Assembly: GCA_002691685.1 (NCBI GenBank)
Contig: NZIQ01000086.1
Location: 7,666 to 71,665, forward strand
DNA: 64,000 nt
Direction of reading: 5' to 3'
Origin: Flavobacteriaceae bacterium
GTDB taxonomy: Bacteria; Bacteroidota; Bacteroidia; Flavobacteriales; Flavobacteriaceae
Positions 19,457 through 30,673 of the stretch are shown piece after piece (position 1 is the stretch's first letter; every line of letters starts with the position of its first letter). The position numbers were made by a program, and so were the translations under genes. The notes beneath the pieces were generated by a model. That model was given only the letters and a program-made list of their open reading frames with translations, was not told where the DNA came from and made no database searches.

Positions 19457-20233
19457 ATGTCAAATTGGAGATTTTTATTTATTGCTTTTTCATGCGCTGC
19501 TCAAGGGTTAGCCCAAAACATTTCCAACGACAGTTTATTTATCTCAACTATAAAAGGAAATGTAATAAATGCCCAAACCCAAGTTGCCTTAGAAAGTGTT
19601 CACGTCATTAACCTTAATTTAGTAAAGGGAGCTATTACTGATAAAGAAGGAAATTTTGAAATACAGGCAAGAGTAAATGACACTCTTTATTTTACGTTTT
19701 TAGGTTTTAAATCAGAAAAAATAAGAGTCAGTAATGATATAATTCGTTTTGATGGCACTCAGGTCAGTTTAAATGAATTAGCTTTTGCATTAGAAGAAGT
19801 AGTTGTTCGACCATACCAACTTACCGGCTATTTAGACATTGATGTAAAATATATTCCCACCAATGACGCTTTTCAGTACAGTATATCTGGCCTAAACAAA
19901 AGCTATGAAAGTCGCAAAGGGCCAAATTCAGTGACAAAAATTCTTGGAGCTATTCTGAATCCCGCAGACTTACTTCGAAATCTATTCGGAAAAAGACCTC
20001 GACAAATGAAAAAGCTCAATGAAATGAAAGCAGACCAAAATATTAGAGATTTACTAGCCACTAAATTTGACAGAGTAACCTTAATGGAACTCTTGCAATT
20101 AGAAAAAATGGATATTGACGATATATTAAATAACTGTGATTTTTCAAATAGTTTTATCACAACGGCAAATGACCTGCAAATTCTTGAAGCAATAAGCAGT
20201 TGCTACGAAGAGTATAGAATTCTCAATAGATAA
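19457..20233 (+). CDS. carboxypeptidase-like regulatory domain-containing protein
   Basis: 258 aa; signal peptide then IKGNVINAQTQVALESVHVINLNLVKGAITDKEGNFEIQARVNDTLYFTFLGFKSEKI (CarboxypepD_reg-like). Confidence 0.8.
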   Translation: MSNWRFLFIAFSCAAQGLAQNISNDSLFISTIKGNVINAQTQVALESVHVINLNLVKGAITDKEGNFEIQARVNDTLYFTFLGFKSEKIRVSNDIIRFDGTQVSLNELAFALEEVVVRPYQLTGYLDIDVKYIPTNDAFQYSISGLNKSYESRKGPNSVTKILGAILNPADLLRNLFGKRPRQMKKLNEMKADQNIRDLLATKFDRVTLMELLQLEKMDIDDILNNCDFSNSFITTANDLQILEAISSCYEEYRILNR

Positions 20234-20242
20234 TCAATACCT

Positions 20243-21892
20243 ATGAAACCTTTAACCTATTTAAGTACGGCAATGTTAATGCTGCTCTTATCATGTAAGG
20301 CTGAAACAAACATTGAAAAAATAGAAGAAACTAAGCATTTCTTTAGCTGGGATTCAGCAACCGTTTATTTTTTGCTGACAGATCGTTTTCACCGAGGAAA
20401 ATCAAAAAGTTTTAGACAACAAGAATTCAAAGAAACTGCTGTATTACGAGGTTTTGAAGGAGGTAATATTGCTGGAGTTACAGAAAAAATTAATAAAGAC
20501 TATTTTAATCACTTAGGTGTCGATGCCATATGGCTTAGTCCTTTTGTTGAACAAAATTACGAGGCTACAGATGAAGGTACAGGAGTGACTTACGCTTACC
20601 ACGGATATTGGACTAGAGACTGGACTGCCCTAGAACCAAATTTTGGCAATACCGATGAATTAAAAGAAATGATTCAATCAGCGCACCAAAAGGGTATTCG
20701 AATTGTTATGGACGCAGTATTAAACCATACAGGGCCAGTAACTCCTACCGATTTCAAGTGGCCAGACGAATGGGTCCGAACTGACCCTGCATGTAATTTT
20801 CAAGACTATAAAGGAACAACAAGTTGTACACTAGTTGAAAATCTCCCTGATATCCTAACTGAATCTCAAAATGAAGTTGAACTTCCAAAGTTTCTTGTTG
20901 AAAAATGGAAAAAAGAGGGTAGGTATGTACGAGAAGTCAATGAGTTGAATACTTTTTTTGAACGCACAAATCACCCTAGGACACCGTCTTATTACATTGT
21001 GAAATGGCTAACCGATTACATTAAAGAATATGGGATTAATGCATTTCGTGTAGACACCACAAAACATGCAGATGAATATATATGGGCAGATCTCAAAAAA
21101 GAAGCTGAATACTCATTCGAGTATTTTAAAGAACAAAATCCCAATTACCAGTTTGGAGATGAAGCTTTTTTTATGGTCGGTGAAGTGTACGGATATGAAA
21201 CATCTAAAGGAAAAAATTACAATTTTGGAGACAAGACTGTAAATTATTTTAACTACGGCTACGATGCCTTAATCAATTTTGAATTTAAAAATGATACTAA
21301 GGCAGACTATGAATCACTTTTTACTAAATACAATACTATTTTACAGGACAAAGAGCAATACGGGGGCTTTATAAATTACCTGCAATCTCATGACGATTCC
21401 TACGCCTTTGATGTAAGTCGAACCCAAGCTATAAAAACAGCTAATGCTCTATTACTTAGTCCAGGAGCAATACAAATTTATTACGGAGATGAAAGTGCAC
21501 GACCATTGCAAATTGAAGGTGCAGTTGGAGATGCCAATCTGCGATCGAATATGAATTGGAAAGACATCGCACAAGATTCAAATACACAAAAAATTTTAAA
21601 CCATTGGAGAAAACTTGGTTTATTCAGAAAAAAACACAAGAGAAGTCTGGCTTTAGGAAAACATCAACAGTTAAGTGACAAACCATATTACTTTAGCAGG
21701 TCAAATCAAGAAGAAAAGGTGATTATTGGTCTGGAACTTGAGGAAAAGCTAAAAAAAGTTGTTTTAGAAGACAAAACTTTAGAGCACTCTAAATGGCGTG
21801 ATTCGTATTCGAATACCGAAGTAGAGGTTATCAATGGTGTTTTGTCATTTGAAAGTGAATTCCATACAGTTTTACTAGAGCGAATTCGATAA
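20243..21892 (+). CDS. GH13 alpha-amylase family lipoprotein
   Basis: 549 aa; lipobox LLLSCKAE; DAIWLSPF, MDAVLNHTG, FRVDTTKHADEYIWAD, LQSHDD, IQIYYGDE motifs. Confidence 0.92.
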   Translation: MKPLTYLSTAMLMLLLSCKAETNIEKIEETKHFFSWDSATVYFLLTDRFHRGKSKSFRQQEFKETAVLRGFEGGNIAGVTEKINKDYFNHLGVDAIWLSPFVEQNYEATDEGTGVTYAYHGYWTRDWTALEPNFGNTDELKEMIQSAHQKGIRIVMDAVLNHTGPVTPTDFKWPDEWVRTDPACNFQDYKGTTSCTLVENLPDILTESQNEVELPKFLVEKWKKEGRYVREVNELNTFFERTNHPRTPSYYIVKWLTDYIKEYGINAFRVDTTKHADEYIWADLKKEAEYSFEYFKEQNPNYQFGDEAFFMVGEVYGYETSKGKNYNFGDKTVNYFNYGYDALINFEFKNDTKADYESLFTKYNTILQDKEQYGGFINYLQSHDDSYAFDVSRTQAIKTANALLLSPGAIQIYYGDESARPLQIEGAVGDANLRSNMNWKDIAQDSNTQKILNHWRKLGLFRKKHKRSLALGKHQQLSDKPYYFSRSNQEEKVIIGLELEEKLKKVVLEDKTLEHSKWRDSYSNTEVEVINGVLSFESEFHTVLLERIR

Positions 21893-22570
21893 AAAGCGCT
21901 CGATTATCTGATCGACGTTTTTAATAGACTTTTTTGTCCACTCCTCCCTTAAGATTTGTTTTTCATAATCTTGAAGTCTCCATTTTAGTTCTGTACTTCT
22001 TAATTTAACTGTAAGAAGCTGCAGTATAATTGCGGCGGATACTGAAACATTCAAACTCTTTGTGAATCCAAATGTTGGAATGGTAATAAATTCATCTGAT
22101 TGCTTTAAAACCTCATCACTTAAACCAGATTTTTCGGTGCCAAAAAACAATACAGCTTTGTGATTAAATTCCATTTGATGAAAAGATTGCACCTTATCAT
22201 CAGGAACAGCCGACACAATTTTATACCCCTTACTTTTCAAGTGCGTAATACAATCTTTGGTCGACTCATGTTTGTAAACACTGAGCCATTTATCAGCTCC
22301 CATTGCAATTTGAGTATCTAATCTATCATTGAATCGATGTTCAAGTACATGAACATCTTGAATACCGAAAGAATCACAACTCCTTAAAATAGCTGAAGTA
22401 TTGTGAAGTTGATAAATATCTTCAACAGCAACACAAATATGCCTTGTTCTAAGCGCCAAAATATGTTCAAACCTCAAAAGTCTTTCAGAGCTTACAAACC
22501 CTTGTAAATATTGAAATAAGTCCTTATTCATTTTACTTTTTAAAAAGGTTTCGTTAGTTTTAATGAACAT
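21875..22570 (-). CDS. TrmH/SpoU family RNA methyltransferase
   Basis: 231 aa; HNTSAILRSCDSFGIQDVHVLE, LFFGTEKSGLSDEVL, IPTFGFTKSLNVSVSAAIIL. Confidence 0.9.
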   Translation of the reverse strand: MFIKTNETFLKSKMNKDLFQYLQGFVSSERLLRFEHILALRTRHICVAVEDIYQLHNTSAILRSCDSFGIQDVHVLEHRFNDRLDTQIAMGADKWLSVYKHESTKDCITHLKSKGYKIVSAVPDDKVQSFHQMEFNHKAVLFFGTEKSGLSDEVLKQSDEFITIPTFGFTKSLNVSVSAAIILQLLTVKLRSTELKWRLQDYEKQILREEWTKKSIKNVDQIIERFLSNSL

Positions 22571-22634
22571 GGGTAATGTTCGAAAATTCTACTAAAAAGC
22601 ACAAACTTTGTAAACCAGAAAAGATTGCGTTTTT

Positions 22635-24954
22635 ATGCATATCAATATTAATAATTTATCTGATGCTCTCGCATTGGTTACTAACGATGGCAAAATTATC
22701 GATGCCAACGATGCTGGCTATGAGCTGATAGGTGTTGACAAATCCCGACTAGAATACAAACATATTGAAGATCTTCCAGAAGAAAATTGGACAAGACTAA
22801 AACCTATAGTTCAAAGTGTTTGGGAATCTGAAAAAAACAAAGACATCGAGTTTGAATTTTTAAATGGTTTAAATGAATTAAAACATCTCAGAATTTACTT
22901 TGATTTGATTAAGAATGATGAGAATCAAAAAAAGCACATTCAAATTCTAGCAAAAGACATTTCCCTTTCAAAAATGGTTAATTCTGGTGATCATGAATTT
23001 AGCTTTCTGCGCAAGCAATTTTTTCAAATCTTAGTCGCCAATAAAGCTCATAAAGAAAAAACCTCACAGTTCATTGATTTAGTAAAAAAACTTTTAAATC
23101 CAGAAAATTATATCCTATACGAGATCAGTCATAGAATAAACAGAGATTCAAATCTGATTAATTTTCAACTAGAAACTGAATTTAATATAACCGATTTTAG
23201 CACTCCAAATACAGAAGTGATTTCTGCTATTAAAAAAGATTTTGAACCTGTTTTCATTCAAGAGAGAGAAACAGAAAACCAGGTAAGAAAAATCAAATCA
23301 GAACTTTTCATTCCAATAATTTGTGGTTCAGGTACTGCATATATATTGTATGTATTTTCAAAATCACAAAATAAATTTAATCTACGGCAATTTGATTTGC
23401 TCCATTTTTTTACCTCCATTTTACAACTCAATGTGAAAAATGAAGATTTATTTAAGTTAATCGAGTCCAATCAAAGAGAAATTATTCTTTCGAATGAAAT
23501 CTTAAAGGTAGCGATGACTAAATTAAATTTTGGAATGGTATATGAAGATGGAGAAAATCGAATCGCTTTTTTAAACAAGCAATTTTTAGACATTTTTAAG
23601 ATCAATGCAGACCCTACTGATTTTATCGGCATGCATTGCAGCGATACTCGAAATCTTCTCAAGACCATGTTTAAAGACCCTGAGCGTTTTATTGACGATA
23701 TGATAAAACTAGAATATCACAAACAAGAAGAATTGGGTAAAAGGCTTGTGTTAGCAGATGATAGAATTTTAGAACGATCCTACTACCCCATTCTTCAAAA
23801 CGAGAATATTATTGGACATTTATGGGTTTATATCAATGCCACTATACAACATCAAAAAGAACAAAACCTAATTATCGATTATCAAAAGTACATGAACTTA
23901 ATTGAAAACATGGGGCTGGGGTTAATGGAAGTAGATAAAAATGATGGAATAATATCCGTAAATCAAGCCACATGTAAAATGACTGGATATGCAAAGGAAG
24001 AACTTATAGGTCAAATCGCTCATGAGTTGCTCTTAGAGAATGCTGAAGGTAAAGTGATTCGAAATGCTAACAGGGATCGAGAAGAAAAAAAAGCAAGTTC
24101 ATACGAGCTGAGGTATTTTGATAAAACACAACAAGAAAAGTATATGCTTATATCTGGAGGACCTAATTTTAATGATAAGGGAGAAGTTACTGGGTCACTA
24201 GGAGTCCACTTTGATATCACTAAAATTAAAATGCTCGAAAAGGCTCAAAAACAATTGATTGACGATTTAAATATCCGAAACAAAAAATTAAGTAATTATG
24301 CCCATGTTGTATCTCACGATTTAAAATCTCCCTTAAGATCAATTTCGGCCGCACTAAGTTGGTTAGAAGAAGAAAATAGTGAACAATTCTCTCAACAAAG
24401 CAAAGATTATTTAGAAATCGTTGATAATGCACTCCAAAAAATGGACAAGTTGATTATTGATACGCTGAATTTTGCTGAAATAAACAACGCTGAAAAACAA
24501 AAAACAGACATAGACTTAAGTTTTATGGTTCAGAAGCTTTGTCAAAACTTAAGTCTTGACTATCCTGAGATTACAATCGAAGCTACAGGGGAATTCCCTG
24601 TCGTCCGTGCAGAAGAAGCCAAAATCATTCAAGTATTCCAAAATTTGATGGAAAATGCTTGTAAGTACAGTGCTCGAGACAAAAAGTCTTTTGTTCATTT
24701 AAAATCTAACCTTCGTAAAGAAGGCCTTTTTATTTCGGTCAAAGACAATGGCATTGGTATCGAAAAAAAAATTTCACAAAAAAATATTTGATGCATTTTC
24801 TAAGCTCGGTAATTCAGAAAACTCTTCTGGAATGGGGCTTTATATCGTCAAGGATTTAGTACAATCATTCAGTGGAGAAATAAATATAGAATCTAAACAT
24901 GGAGAGGGAACGACATTTACCATTTTATTTCCACCTGAAATGATTATTAGCTAA
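22635..24954 (+). pseudogene. PAS-domain sensor histidine kinase split by a frameshift (ORFs 22635..24791 and 24748..24954)
   Basis: PAS regions; HisKA YAHVVSHDLKSPLRSISAAL; N box FQNLMENACKYS and DNGIGIEKK in frame 1, but FDAFSKL and GMGLYIVKDLV (F/G2 boxes) are in another frame; break at the A9 run 24763-24771. Confidence 0.8.
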
Positions 24955-25019
24955 GGAAAATAATCCATAGCTATTATTTGAGAATATACCCTTATTTTTA
25001 TTGCTTTAATCTTAGGAAT

Positions 25020-26360
25020 ATGACGCATTCGCTATTTGCGATTTCACCGATTGACGGTAGGTATCAAATTAAAACAAAATCTTTATCTCCTTATTTTTCT
25101 GAAGCCGCACTTATCAAATATCGAGTCCGGGTTGAAATTGAGTACTTTATAGCACTTGCAGAACTTGGTATTGAAGCTCTAAAAAACTTGAGCACCGAAA
25201 CCTTAGATGACCTGCGCGCTATCTATTTACACATGAGTGATGAAGAAGTGTTAAGAGTCAAAGAAATTGAAAAAATCACCAATCACGACGTTAAAGCGGT
25301 TGAATATTTTATCAAAGAGGCTTTTCAAAAATTAAACCTCAGTGATTGTCTTGAATTCGTACACTTTGGTTTAACCTCACAAGATATCAATAATACTGCG
25401 ATACCATTATCAATAAAAGAGGCGTTAAACGAAATTTATTTTACTGAAATAGATGGTCTCATAACTAATTTAAGCAAACTGTCTAATCAATGGAGCGCTG
25501 TGCCAATGTTAGCAAGGACTCATGGTCAACCTGCATCTCCTACTCGACTCGGAAAAGAGATTGATGTTTTTATAGAACGTTTGAAACAACAATTACAACT
25601 ACTAAAATCAATCCCCAACGCCGCTAAATTTGGAGGGGCTACAGGAAATTTCAATGCACACTCCGTAGCTTTTCCCAAAGAAGATTGGATACATTTTGGA
25701 AAAACCTTTGTAGAGCATAAATTAGGGCTGCATCATTCCTTTCCCACTACACAAATTGAGCATTACGATCACCTGGCTGCCCAATTCGATAGCCTAAAGC
25801 GCATAAATACCATTCTTATTGACTTTTGTCGAGATGTTTGGACCTATATTTCCATGGATTATTTCAAGCAAAAAATTAATAAAAATGAAGTAGGGTCTTC
25901 GGCTATGCCTCACAAGGTCAATCCTATTGATTTTGAAAATGCTGAAGGAAATTTAGGTATAGCAAATGCCCTTTTTGAACATTTGTCTGCAAAGTTGCCT
26001 GTTTCACGTCTTCAGCGAGATTTGACAGATAGTACAGTACTTAGAAATGTAGGTGTACCATTTTCTCATACTTTAATTGCTCTAAATGCAATCCAAAAGG
26101 GTTTAAATAAACTTGTATTAAATGCTACTCAATTTGAGCAAGATTTAGAAAACAATTGGGCTGTAGTAGCAGAAGCAATTCAAACCATATTGAGAAGAGA
26201 AAATTATCCGAATCCCTACGAAGCACTTAAAACGCTAACAAGAAAAAATAACGAAATTTCTGAAAAAGCCATTAAAGAATTCATAAGCACCTTAGAGGTC
26301 AGTGAAGCGATTAAAGTAGAATTGAACGCTATAACACCTTCAAATTATACAGGAATCTAG
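25020..26360 (+). CDS. purB: adenylosuccinate lyase
   Basis: FAISPIDGRYQ, VHFGLTSQDINNTA, ARTHGQPASPT, SSAMPHKVNPIDFENAEGN; ORF track starts 24978 but MTHSLFAISPIDGRY at 25020 is the likely start. Confidence 0.95.
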   Translation: MTHSLFAISPIDGRYQIKTKSLSPYFSEAALIKYRVRVEIEYFIALAELGIEALKNLSTETLDDLRAIYLHMSDEEVLRVKEIEKITNHDVKAVEYFIKEAFQKLNLSDCLEFVHFGLTSQDINNTAIPLSIKEALNEIYFTEIDGLITNLSKLSNQWSAVPMLARTHGQPASPTRLGKEIDVFIERLKQQLQLLKSIPNAAKFGGATGNFNAHSVAFPKEDWIHFGKTFVEHKLGLHHSFPTTQIEHYDHLAAQFDSLKRINTILIDFCRDVWTYISMDYFKQKINKNEVGSSAMPHKVNPIDFENAEGNLGIANALFEHLSAKLPVSRLQRDLTDSTVLRNVGVPFSHTLIALNAIQKGLNKLVLNATQFEQDLENNWAVVAEAIQTILRRENYPNPYEALKTLTRKNNEISEKAIKEFISTLEVSEAIKVELNAITPSNYTGI

Positions 26361-26372
26361 TAGAACTAATTT

Positions 26373-27800
26373 ATGAAGACTAAACTTGCTAATTTATTTT
26401 TATTAGGTACGCTAATCTTAGCGAGTTGCTCCAAGAATGATGATGAGATTTTTTTCGAAATTCCAAATGAAGTTCAAACTCAAGACTTTATCTGGAGAGG
26501 ATTTAACACTTGGTATTTCTGGAAAGATGAGCAGTCGATATTAGACGATTCCAAACTCAATAATCCTGAAAACTACATAAGTTTTTTAAAGGATTATAAC
26601 AATCCAGTATCACTCTTTGAAAATATTTTAAATCCGAACGACAGGTTCAGTTTTTATAGTCAAGATTTTAGAGCACTAACCAACTTTCTGCAGGGCATTA
26701 CAACAGATGACGGTATGGTCTATCGACTTTACCGATTAGGATTTGATAACAGAATTATAGTAGCTGTCAAATACGTGATTCCCAATTCTAGCGCTGCTAT
26801 TTTAGGTATAAAACGAGGTGATTTGTTTGGAACTGTAGACGGAGTTGTTTTAAATGAAAGCAATTATCAAGATCTATTATCGAGTTCAAAAATATCTTTG
26901 CAATTAAATGCAATCCGCTACGAGAATGAACAGTGGATAGATGAACAGGAGTCGATTACTCTGGTCAAAACAGAAGGGCTTACAGAGAATCCAGTTTTTA
27001 AAGATAGTATTTATACTATTGATAATCAGAAAATTGGCTATCTAGTATACAATGCCTTCATCTCGAATTACGAAGAGGAGCTCAATCAAGTGTTCACTGA
27101 GTTTAAAAATAATCAAGTGAGTTCCTTAATTTTAGACTTACGATATAATTCAGGGGGCTCTACTGCAAATGCCGCTATTCTAGCAAGTATGATTTACAGT
27201 AACGATACAGAATTATTGTTTGCAAAACAGCGCTGGAACTCGCTATGGCAAGGACGCTTCAGCGATGAAGCACTTAATGAGAATTTTAGAAATCAAACAC
27301 TTGGAGGAAATAATATCAGTAGCCTTGGTCTTAGTAAAATCATTATCATTACCGAAAGTGGAACGGCTTCAGCTAGTGAATTATTGATTAATGGCTTAAC
27401 CCCCTATATGGACGTGGTGCTCGTTGGTGATAAGACAAGAGGAAAAAACGAATTTTCTCTGACGCTTGTAGACGATGCACAAAGCCCAGATTTTCCATAT
27501 TTATATCGTAATAATAGAGAGTCATTCATCAATCCCAATGTACAATGGGGCTTACAGCCTATTGTAGGAAGGTTTGAAAATTCAATAGGATTCTCAGATT
27601 TCACAGAAGGTTTTCAACCGGATATCTTTTACAGTGAAGACCCCATTAACTTAAATGTTTTAGGGCATACCAATGAGCCCCTCTTAGCTCGAGCTATTGC
27701 TCAAATTACAGGAAATAGCATAACGATGAAGTCAAGTACCAAAAACTTTGAAAAAATAGAGTTTAATACACAAGGATTTCTAAATTTAGAACTTAGATAA
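26373..27800 (+). CDS. S41 family peptidase (lipoprotein)
   Basis: 475 aa; lipobox LILASCSK; PDZ-like region PNSSAAILGIKRGDLFGTVDG; SLILDLRYNSGGSTANA, ITESGTASASELLINGL. Confidence 0.9.
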   Translation: MKTKLANLFLLGTLILASCSKNDDEIFFEIPNEVQTQDFIWRGFNTWYFWKDEQSILDDSKLNNPENYISFLKDYNNPVSLFENILNPNDRFSFYSQDFRALTNFLQGITTDDGMVYRLYRLGFDNRIIVAVKYVIPNSSAAILGIKRGDLFGTVDGVVLNESNYQDLLSSSKISLQLNAIRYENEQWIDEQESITLVKTEGLTENPVFKDSIYTIDNQKIGYLVYNAFISNYEEELNQVFTEFKNNQVSSLILDLRYNSGGSTANAAILASMIYSNDTELLFAKQRWNSLWQGRFSDEALNENFRNQTLGGNNISSLGLSKIIIITESGTASASELLINGLTPYMDVVLVGDKTRGKNEFSLTLVDDAQSPDFPYLYRNNRESFINPNVQWGLQPIVGRFENSIGFSDFTEGFQPDIFYSEDPINLNVLGHTNEPLLARAIAQITGNSITMKSSTKNFEKIEFNTQGFLNLELR

Positions 27801-27810
27801 GTTTAATTCT

Positions 27811-28935
27811 ATGAAACCTTACGGTCTTGTTCTTGCCATAACCTTTTTCTTCTCAGGCTGTAATTCGGTAAGCAAAGAGAAAATTACAATTAATAATAAG
27901 AAATGGGTACCCAAATATGCCAAAGGTTTTAGCTTCGAAGAAAAAGATGGAATTACCTATCTCAATATTCTAAATCCATGGCCTGGATCAAGTTTTGAAC
28001 AACAATTTCCCTTGGTCTCTGAGCATGACAGCCTAAAAACACCGGAGTCTTTAGCCATTAAAATACCCCTAAAACGTTGGGCGACCTCATCTACTTCACA
28101 TGTTGGGTTCGCTGAAGAATTAAATGAAATCAAATCTCTCAAAGCTTTAAGTGGAGCAAATTATGTCAGCTCAGAAGATGTTCAACGTGGAGTAAATAAC
28201 AATGAAATTGCAGAATTAGGACAGACAGGGCAGCCAGATGTTGAATGGATTATCCGTAATAAGATAGAAGTCTATTTAAATTTTTCAATAGCAGAAAACA
28301 CTTCAGTGCAGTCGCTGCTTGAAAAAGTGCATATTCCAGTGATTTACATCGGAGAGTGGAATGAAAAACACCCCTTAGCTAGGGCTGAGTGGATCAAAGT
28401 TTTTGGAGTTTTATTTGATAAACAAAAACAAGCAGATTCCATTTTTTCGACAATAGAAGGTAATTATCTCGAATGGAAAAAACGTGCAGAAATAGAGGAA
28501 AACTCCCCTAATATCATAAGTGGAAGTCTGTATAATGGAGTTTGGTATGCACCTCAAAAAAATTCATACATGCAAAAGTTTTATGAAGATGCCAACTTAA
28601 ATTATGTATGGAAAGACCTTGAATATTCGGGAAGTCTACAACTCGATATAGAATTTGTATTCGATACAGGCCAAAGTGCAAGTATTTGGCTTAACTCATC
28701 GGAATCTCAGCGTTTATCATCCTTAGAAAAACTCAATCCTTTAATCTCCGAATTATCTTCAGTTCAAAATAGTAGGGTTTATAATACCGTAAAATCAAAA
28801 ACAAGTGAAGGTGTATTATTTTACGAAAAAGGAGTAGTCCGTCCTGATTTAGTCCTCAAAGATTTAATTCAGATAGGTCACCCAAATCTCATAAAAGAAA
28901 GCAAACTTCAATTTTTTGAAAAACTGCGTAAATGA
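27811..28935 (+). CDS. ABC transporter substrate-binding protein (BtuF/FepB-type)
   Basis: 374 aa lipoprotein; ATSSTSHVGFAEELNEIKSLKALSGANYVSS..., followed by FecCD permease and ATPase genes. Confidence 0.88.
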   Translation: MKPYGLVLAITFFFSGCNSVSKEKITINNKKWVPKYAKGFSFEEKDGITYLNILNPWPGSSFEQQFPLVSEHDSLKTPESLAIKIPLKRWATSSTSHVGFAEELNEIKSLKALSGANYVSSEDVQRGVNNNEIAELGQTGQPDVEWIIRNKIEVYLNFSIAENTSVQSLLEKVHIPVIYIGEWNEKHPLARAEWIKVFGVLFDKQKQADSIFSTIEGNYLEWKKRAEIEENSPNIISGSLYNGVWYAPQKNSYMQKFYEDANLNYVWKDLEYSGSLQLDIEFVFDTGQSASIWLNSSESQRLSSLEKLNPLISELSSVQNSRVYNTVKSKTSEGVLFYEKGVVRPDLVLKDLIQIGHPNLIKESKLQFFEKLRK

Positions 28936-29945
28936 GAATCAAAACTTCCCATAAAAGGCTTTTTATTAACCTAATTTTAGGTTTGATCCTACTGTTTTGT
29001 TTAAATGTCTTTTTAGGATCCGTTAAGCTGTCAATCAAGGAGTTTATCACAGGTTTATATGACACAAATAGTACAAATTATCTGATTATACACTCACTTC
29101 GAATCCCTAAAGCTCTGAGCAGTATTTTAATTGGAATTGGCCTGGGATTAGCTGGATTTTTAATGCAAATTCTATTTAGAAATCCCCTTTCAGGACCTTA
29201 TGTCTTAGGAGTAACTACAGGAGGAAGTTTAGGAGCAGCAATTTTTATATTAGGTAGTTCATTGTTTTCTATTGGTTTTTTTCATCCAAAATACGGGATT
29301 CCACTTTTTTCAAGTCTTGGAAGTTTATCTGTTTTATCGATGATCCTGATAGTATACAAAAGAATTAAAGACCCCATGACCTTGCTCATAACAGGAATAC
29401 TATTCAGTAGTATAAGTGGTGCGGTAATTTCAATACTCGCTTATTTTAGTACAGCCGAGCGCCTCAGAGAATTTGTTTTTTGGAGTTATGGAAGTACTCA
29501 TTTAATGAACTCCTACGAACTCTTAATTTTAACCTTAAGTTGCGGTTTGTGTTTTGTTTTTGCACTAAAAAACTCAAAGCTACTTGAAGCATTTCTAGCC
29601 GGAGATATAATGGCAAAAACATTAGGTGTTGATGTTGATAAAATTAGAGTACAAATCATTCTTTTTACAGGCTTAACCGTTGGTGTCCTGACAGCCTTTG
29701 CTGGCCCTATCGCCTTTGTCGGATTAGTAGTACCCCATATTTCAAGACAAATTCTAAAAACCTCAAATGTTCAGTTACAATTGATTTCTGTATGCTTGAT
29801 AGGAAGTTTATTTGTTCTTGCATCAGACATAGTTGCTACTCTTCCGAGTTACGCTATGAGTCTTCCATTGAATGCCGTAACTTCTATTATTGGAGCTCCG
29901 ATACTACTTTTTATTGTAATCAAAACCAAACGCTTTATTTTTTGA
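28932..29945 (+). CDS. FecCD/BtuC family ABC transporter permease
   Basis: 337 aa; RIPKALSSILIGIGLGLAGFLMQILFRNPLSGPYVLGVTTGGSLGAA, GPIAFVGLVVPHISR. Confidence 0.94.
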   Translation: MRIKTSHKRLFINLILGLILLFCLNVFLGSVKLSIKEFITGLYDTNSTNYLIIHSLRIPKALSSILIGIGLGLAGFLMQILFRNPLSGPYVLGVTTGGSLGAAIFILGSSLFSIGFFHPKYGIPLFSSLGSLSVLSMILIVYKRIKDPMTLLITGILFSSISGAVISILAYFSTAERLREFVFWSYGSTHLMNSYELLILTLSCGLCFVFALKNSKLLEAFLAGDIMAKTLGVDVDKIRVQIILFTGLTVGVLTAFAGPIAFVGLVVPHISRQILKTSNVQLQLISVCLIGSLFVLASDIVATLPSYAMSLPLNAVTSIIGAPILLFIVIKTKRFIF

Positions 29946-29947
29946 GT

Positions 29948-30646
29948 ATGATTGAGCTTGATATTGACCAGTTGTATTTTGATGAAGTAAATCCCATTGC
30001 TAGGGATTTAAAAACTTCTTTTTCTAGAGGTCATTTGTATTACATCTATGGTAGAAATGGTATAGGCAAAACAACACTATTCAAGACCTTAGCAGGAATG
30101 CACCAAGGCTACAAGGGTAAAATTGATATTGAGAAAACCCCTTTAACTGATTTTTCGCCACAAGAACGTGCAAAAAAATTAGCTTTTATGTTTCAAACAG
30201 AAACCGTTTATCCTTTTTTTAAAGTGCACGAATACCTGGATTTAGCTAATATTCCCAATGATAAAAATTCAATTAAAAAAGACGAGTTTAAACTATTTAT
30301 CATCCGAGGACTTCAACTTGAGCGTCATCTAGATCGCTATTTAAAAGAACTTAGTCAAGGACAATTTCAAAAAGTAAAACTGGCCACCTGTCTCTTGCAA
30401 ATGACAAATTACATTGTACTTGATGAACCTTTTGCTCATCTTGACTTAATTCAAAAAGAAAGAATGAATGTTTTTATTCAAGAATTGGTGAGTAATCAAA
30501 ACAAATGTGTTTTATTGAGTACTCATCATTTTGACTTGAGCTTCAAAGGCAACAATCACACACTTTGTTTAACTTCGACTCAATTAAAGATTTTAAAGGA
30601 AAACGAAAATTCAAAGGAAAAATTAATCGAATTACTCAGCACTTGA
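29948..30646 (+). CDS. ABC transporter ATP-binding protein (BtuD/FepC-type)
   Basis: Walker A YGRNGIGKTTLFKT, signature ELSQGQFQKVKLA, Walker B NYIVLDEPFAHLD; start MIELDIDQLYFDE at 29948 rather than 29792. Confidence 0.92.
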   Translation: MIELDIDQLYFDEVNPIARDLKTSFSRGHLYYIYGRNGIGKTTLFKTLAGMHQGYKGKIDIEKTPLTDFSPQERAKKLAFMFQTETVYPFFKVHEYLDLANIPNDKNSIKKDEFKLFIIRGLQLERHLDRYLKELSQGQFQKVKLATCLLQMTNYIVLDEPFAHLDLIQKERMNVFIQELVSNQNKCVLLSTHHFDLSFKGNNHTLCLTSTQLKILKENENSKEKLIELLST

Positions 30647-30673
30647 TGAATTTGAATAGTATTAAAAAAGAAG

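Noticed and set aside
29792-29947. N-terminal extension of the ABC ATPase ORF
   Set aside because: Overlaps the 3' end of the permease in another frame; conserved ATPase sequence begins at MIELDIDQLYFDE (29948)
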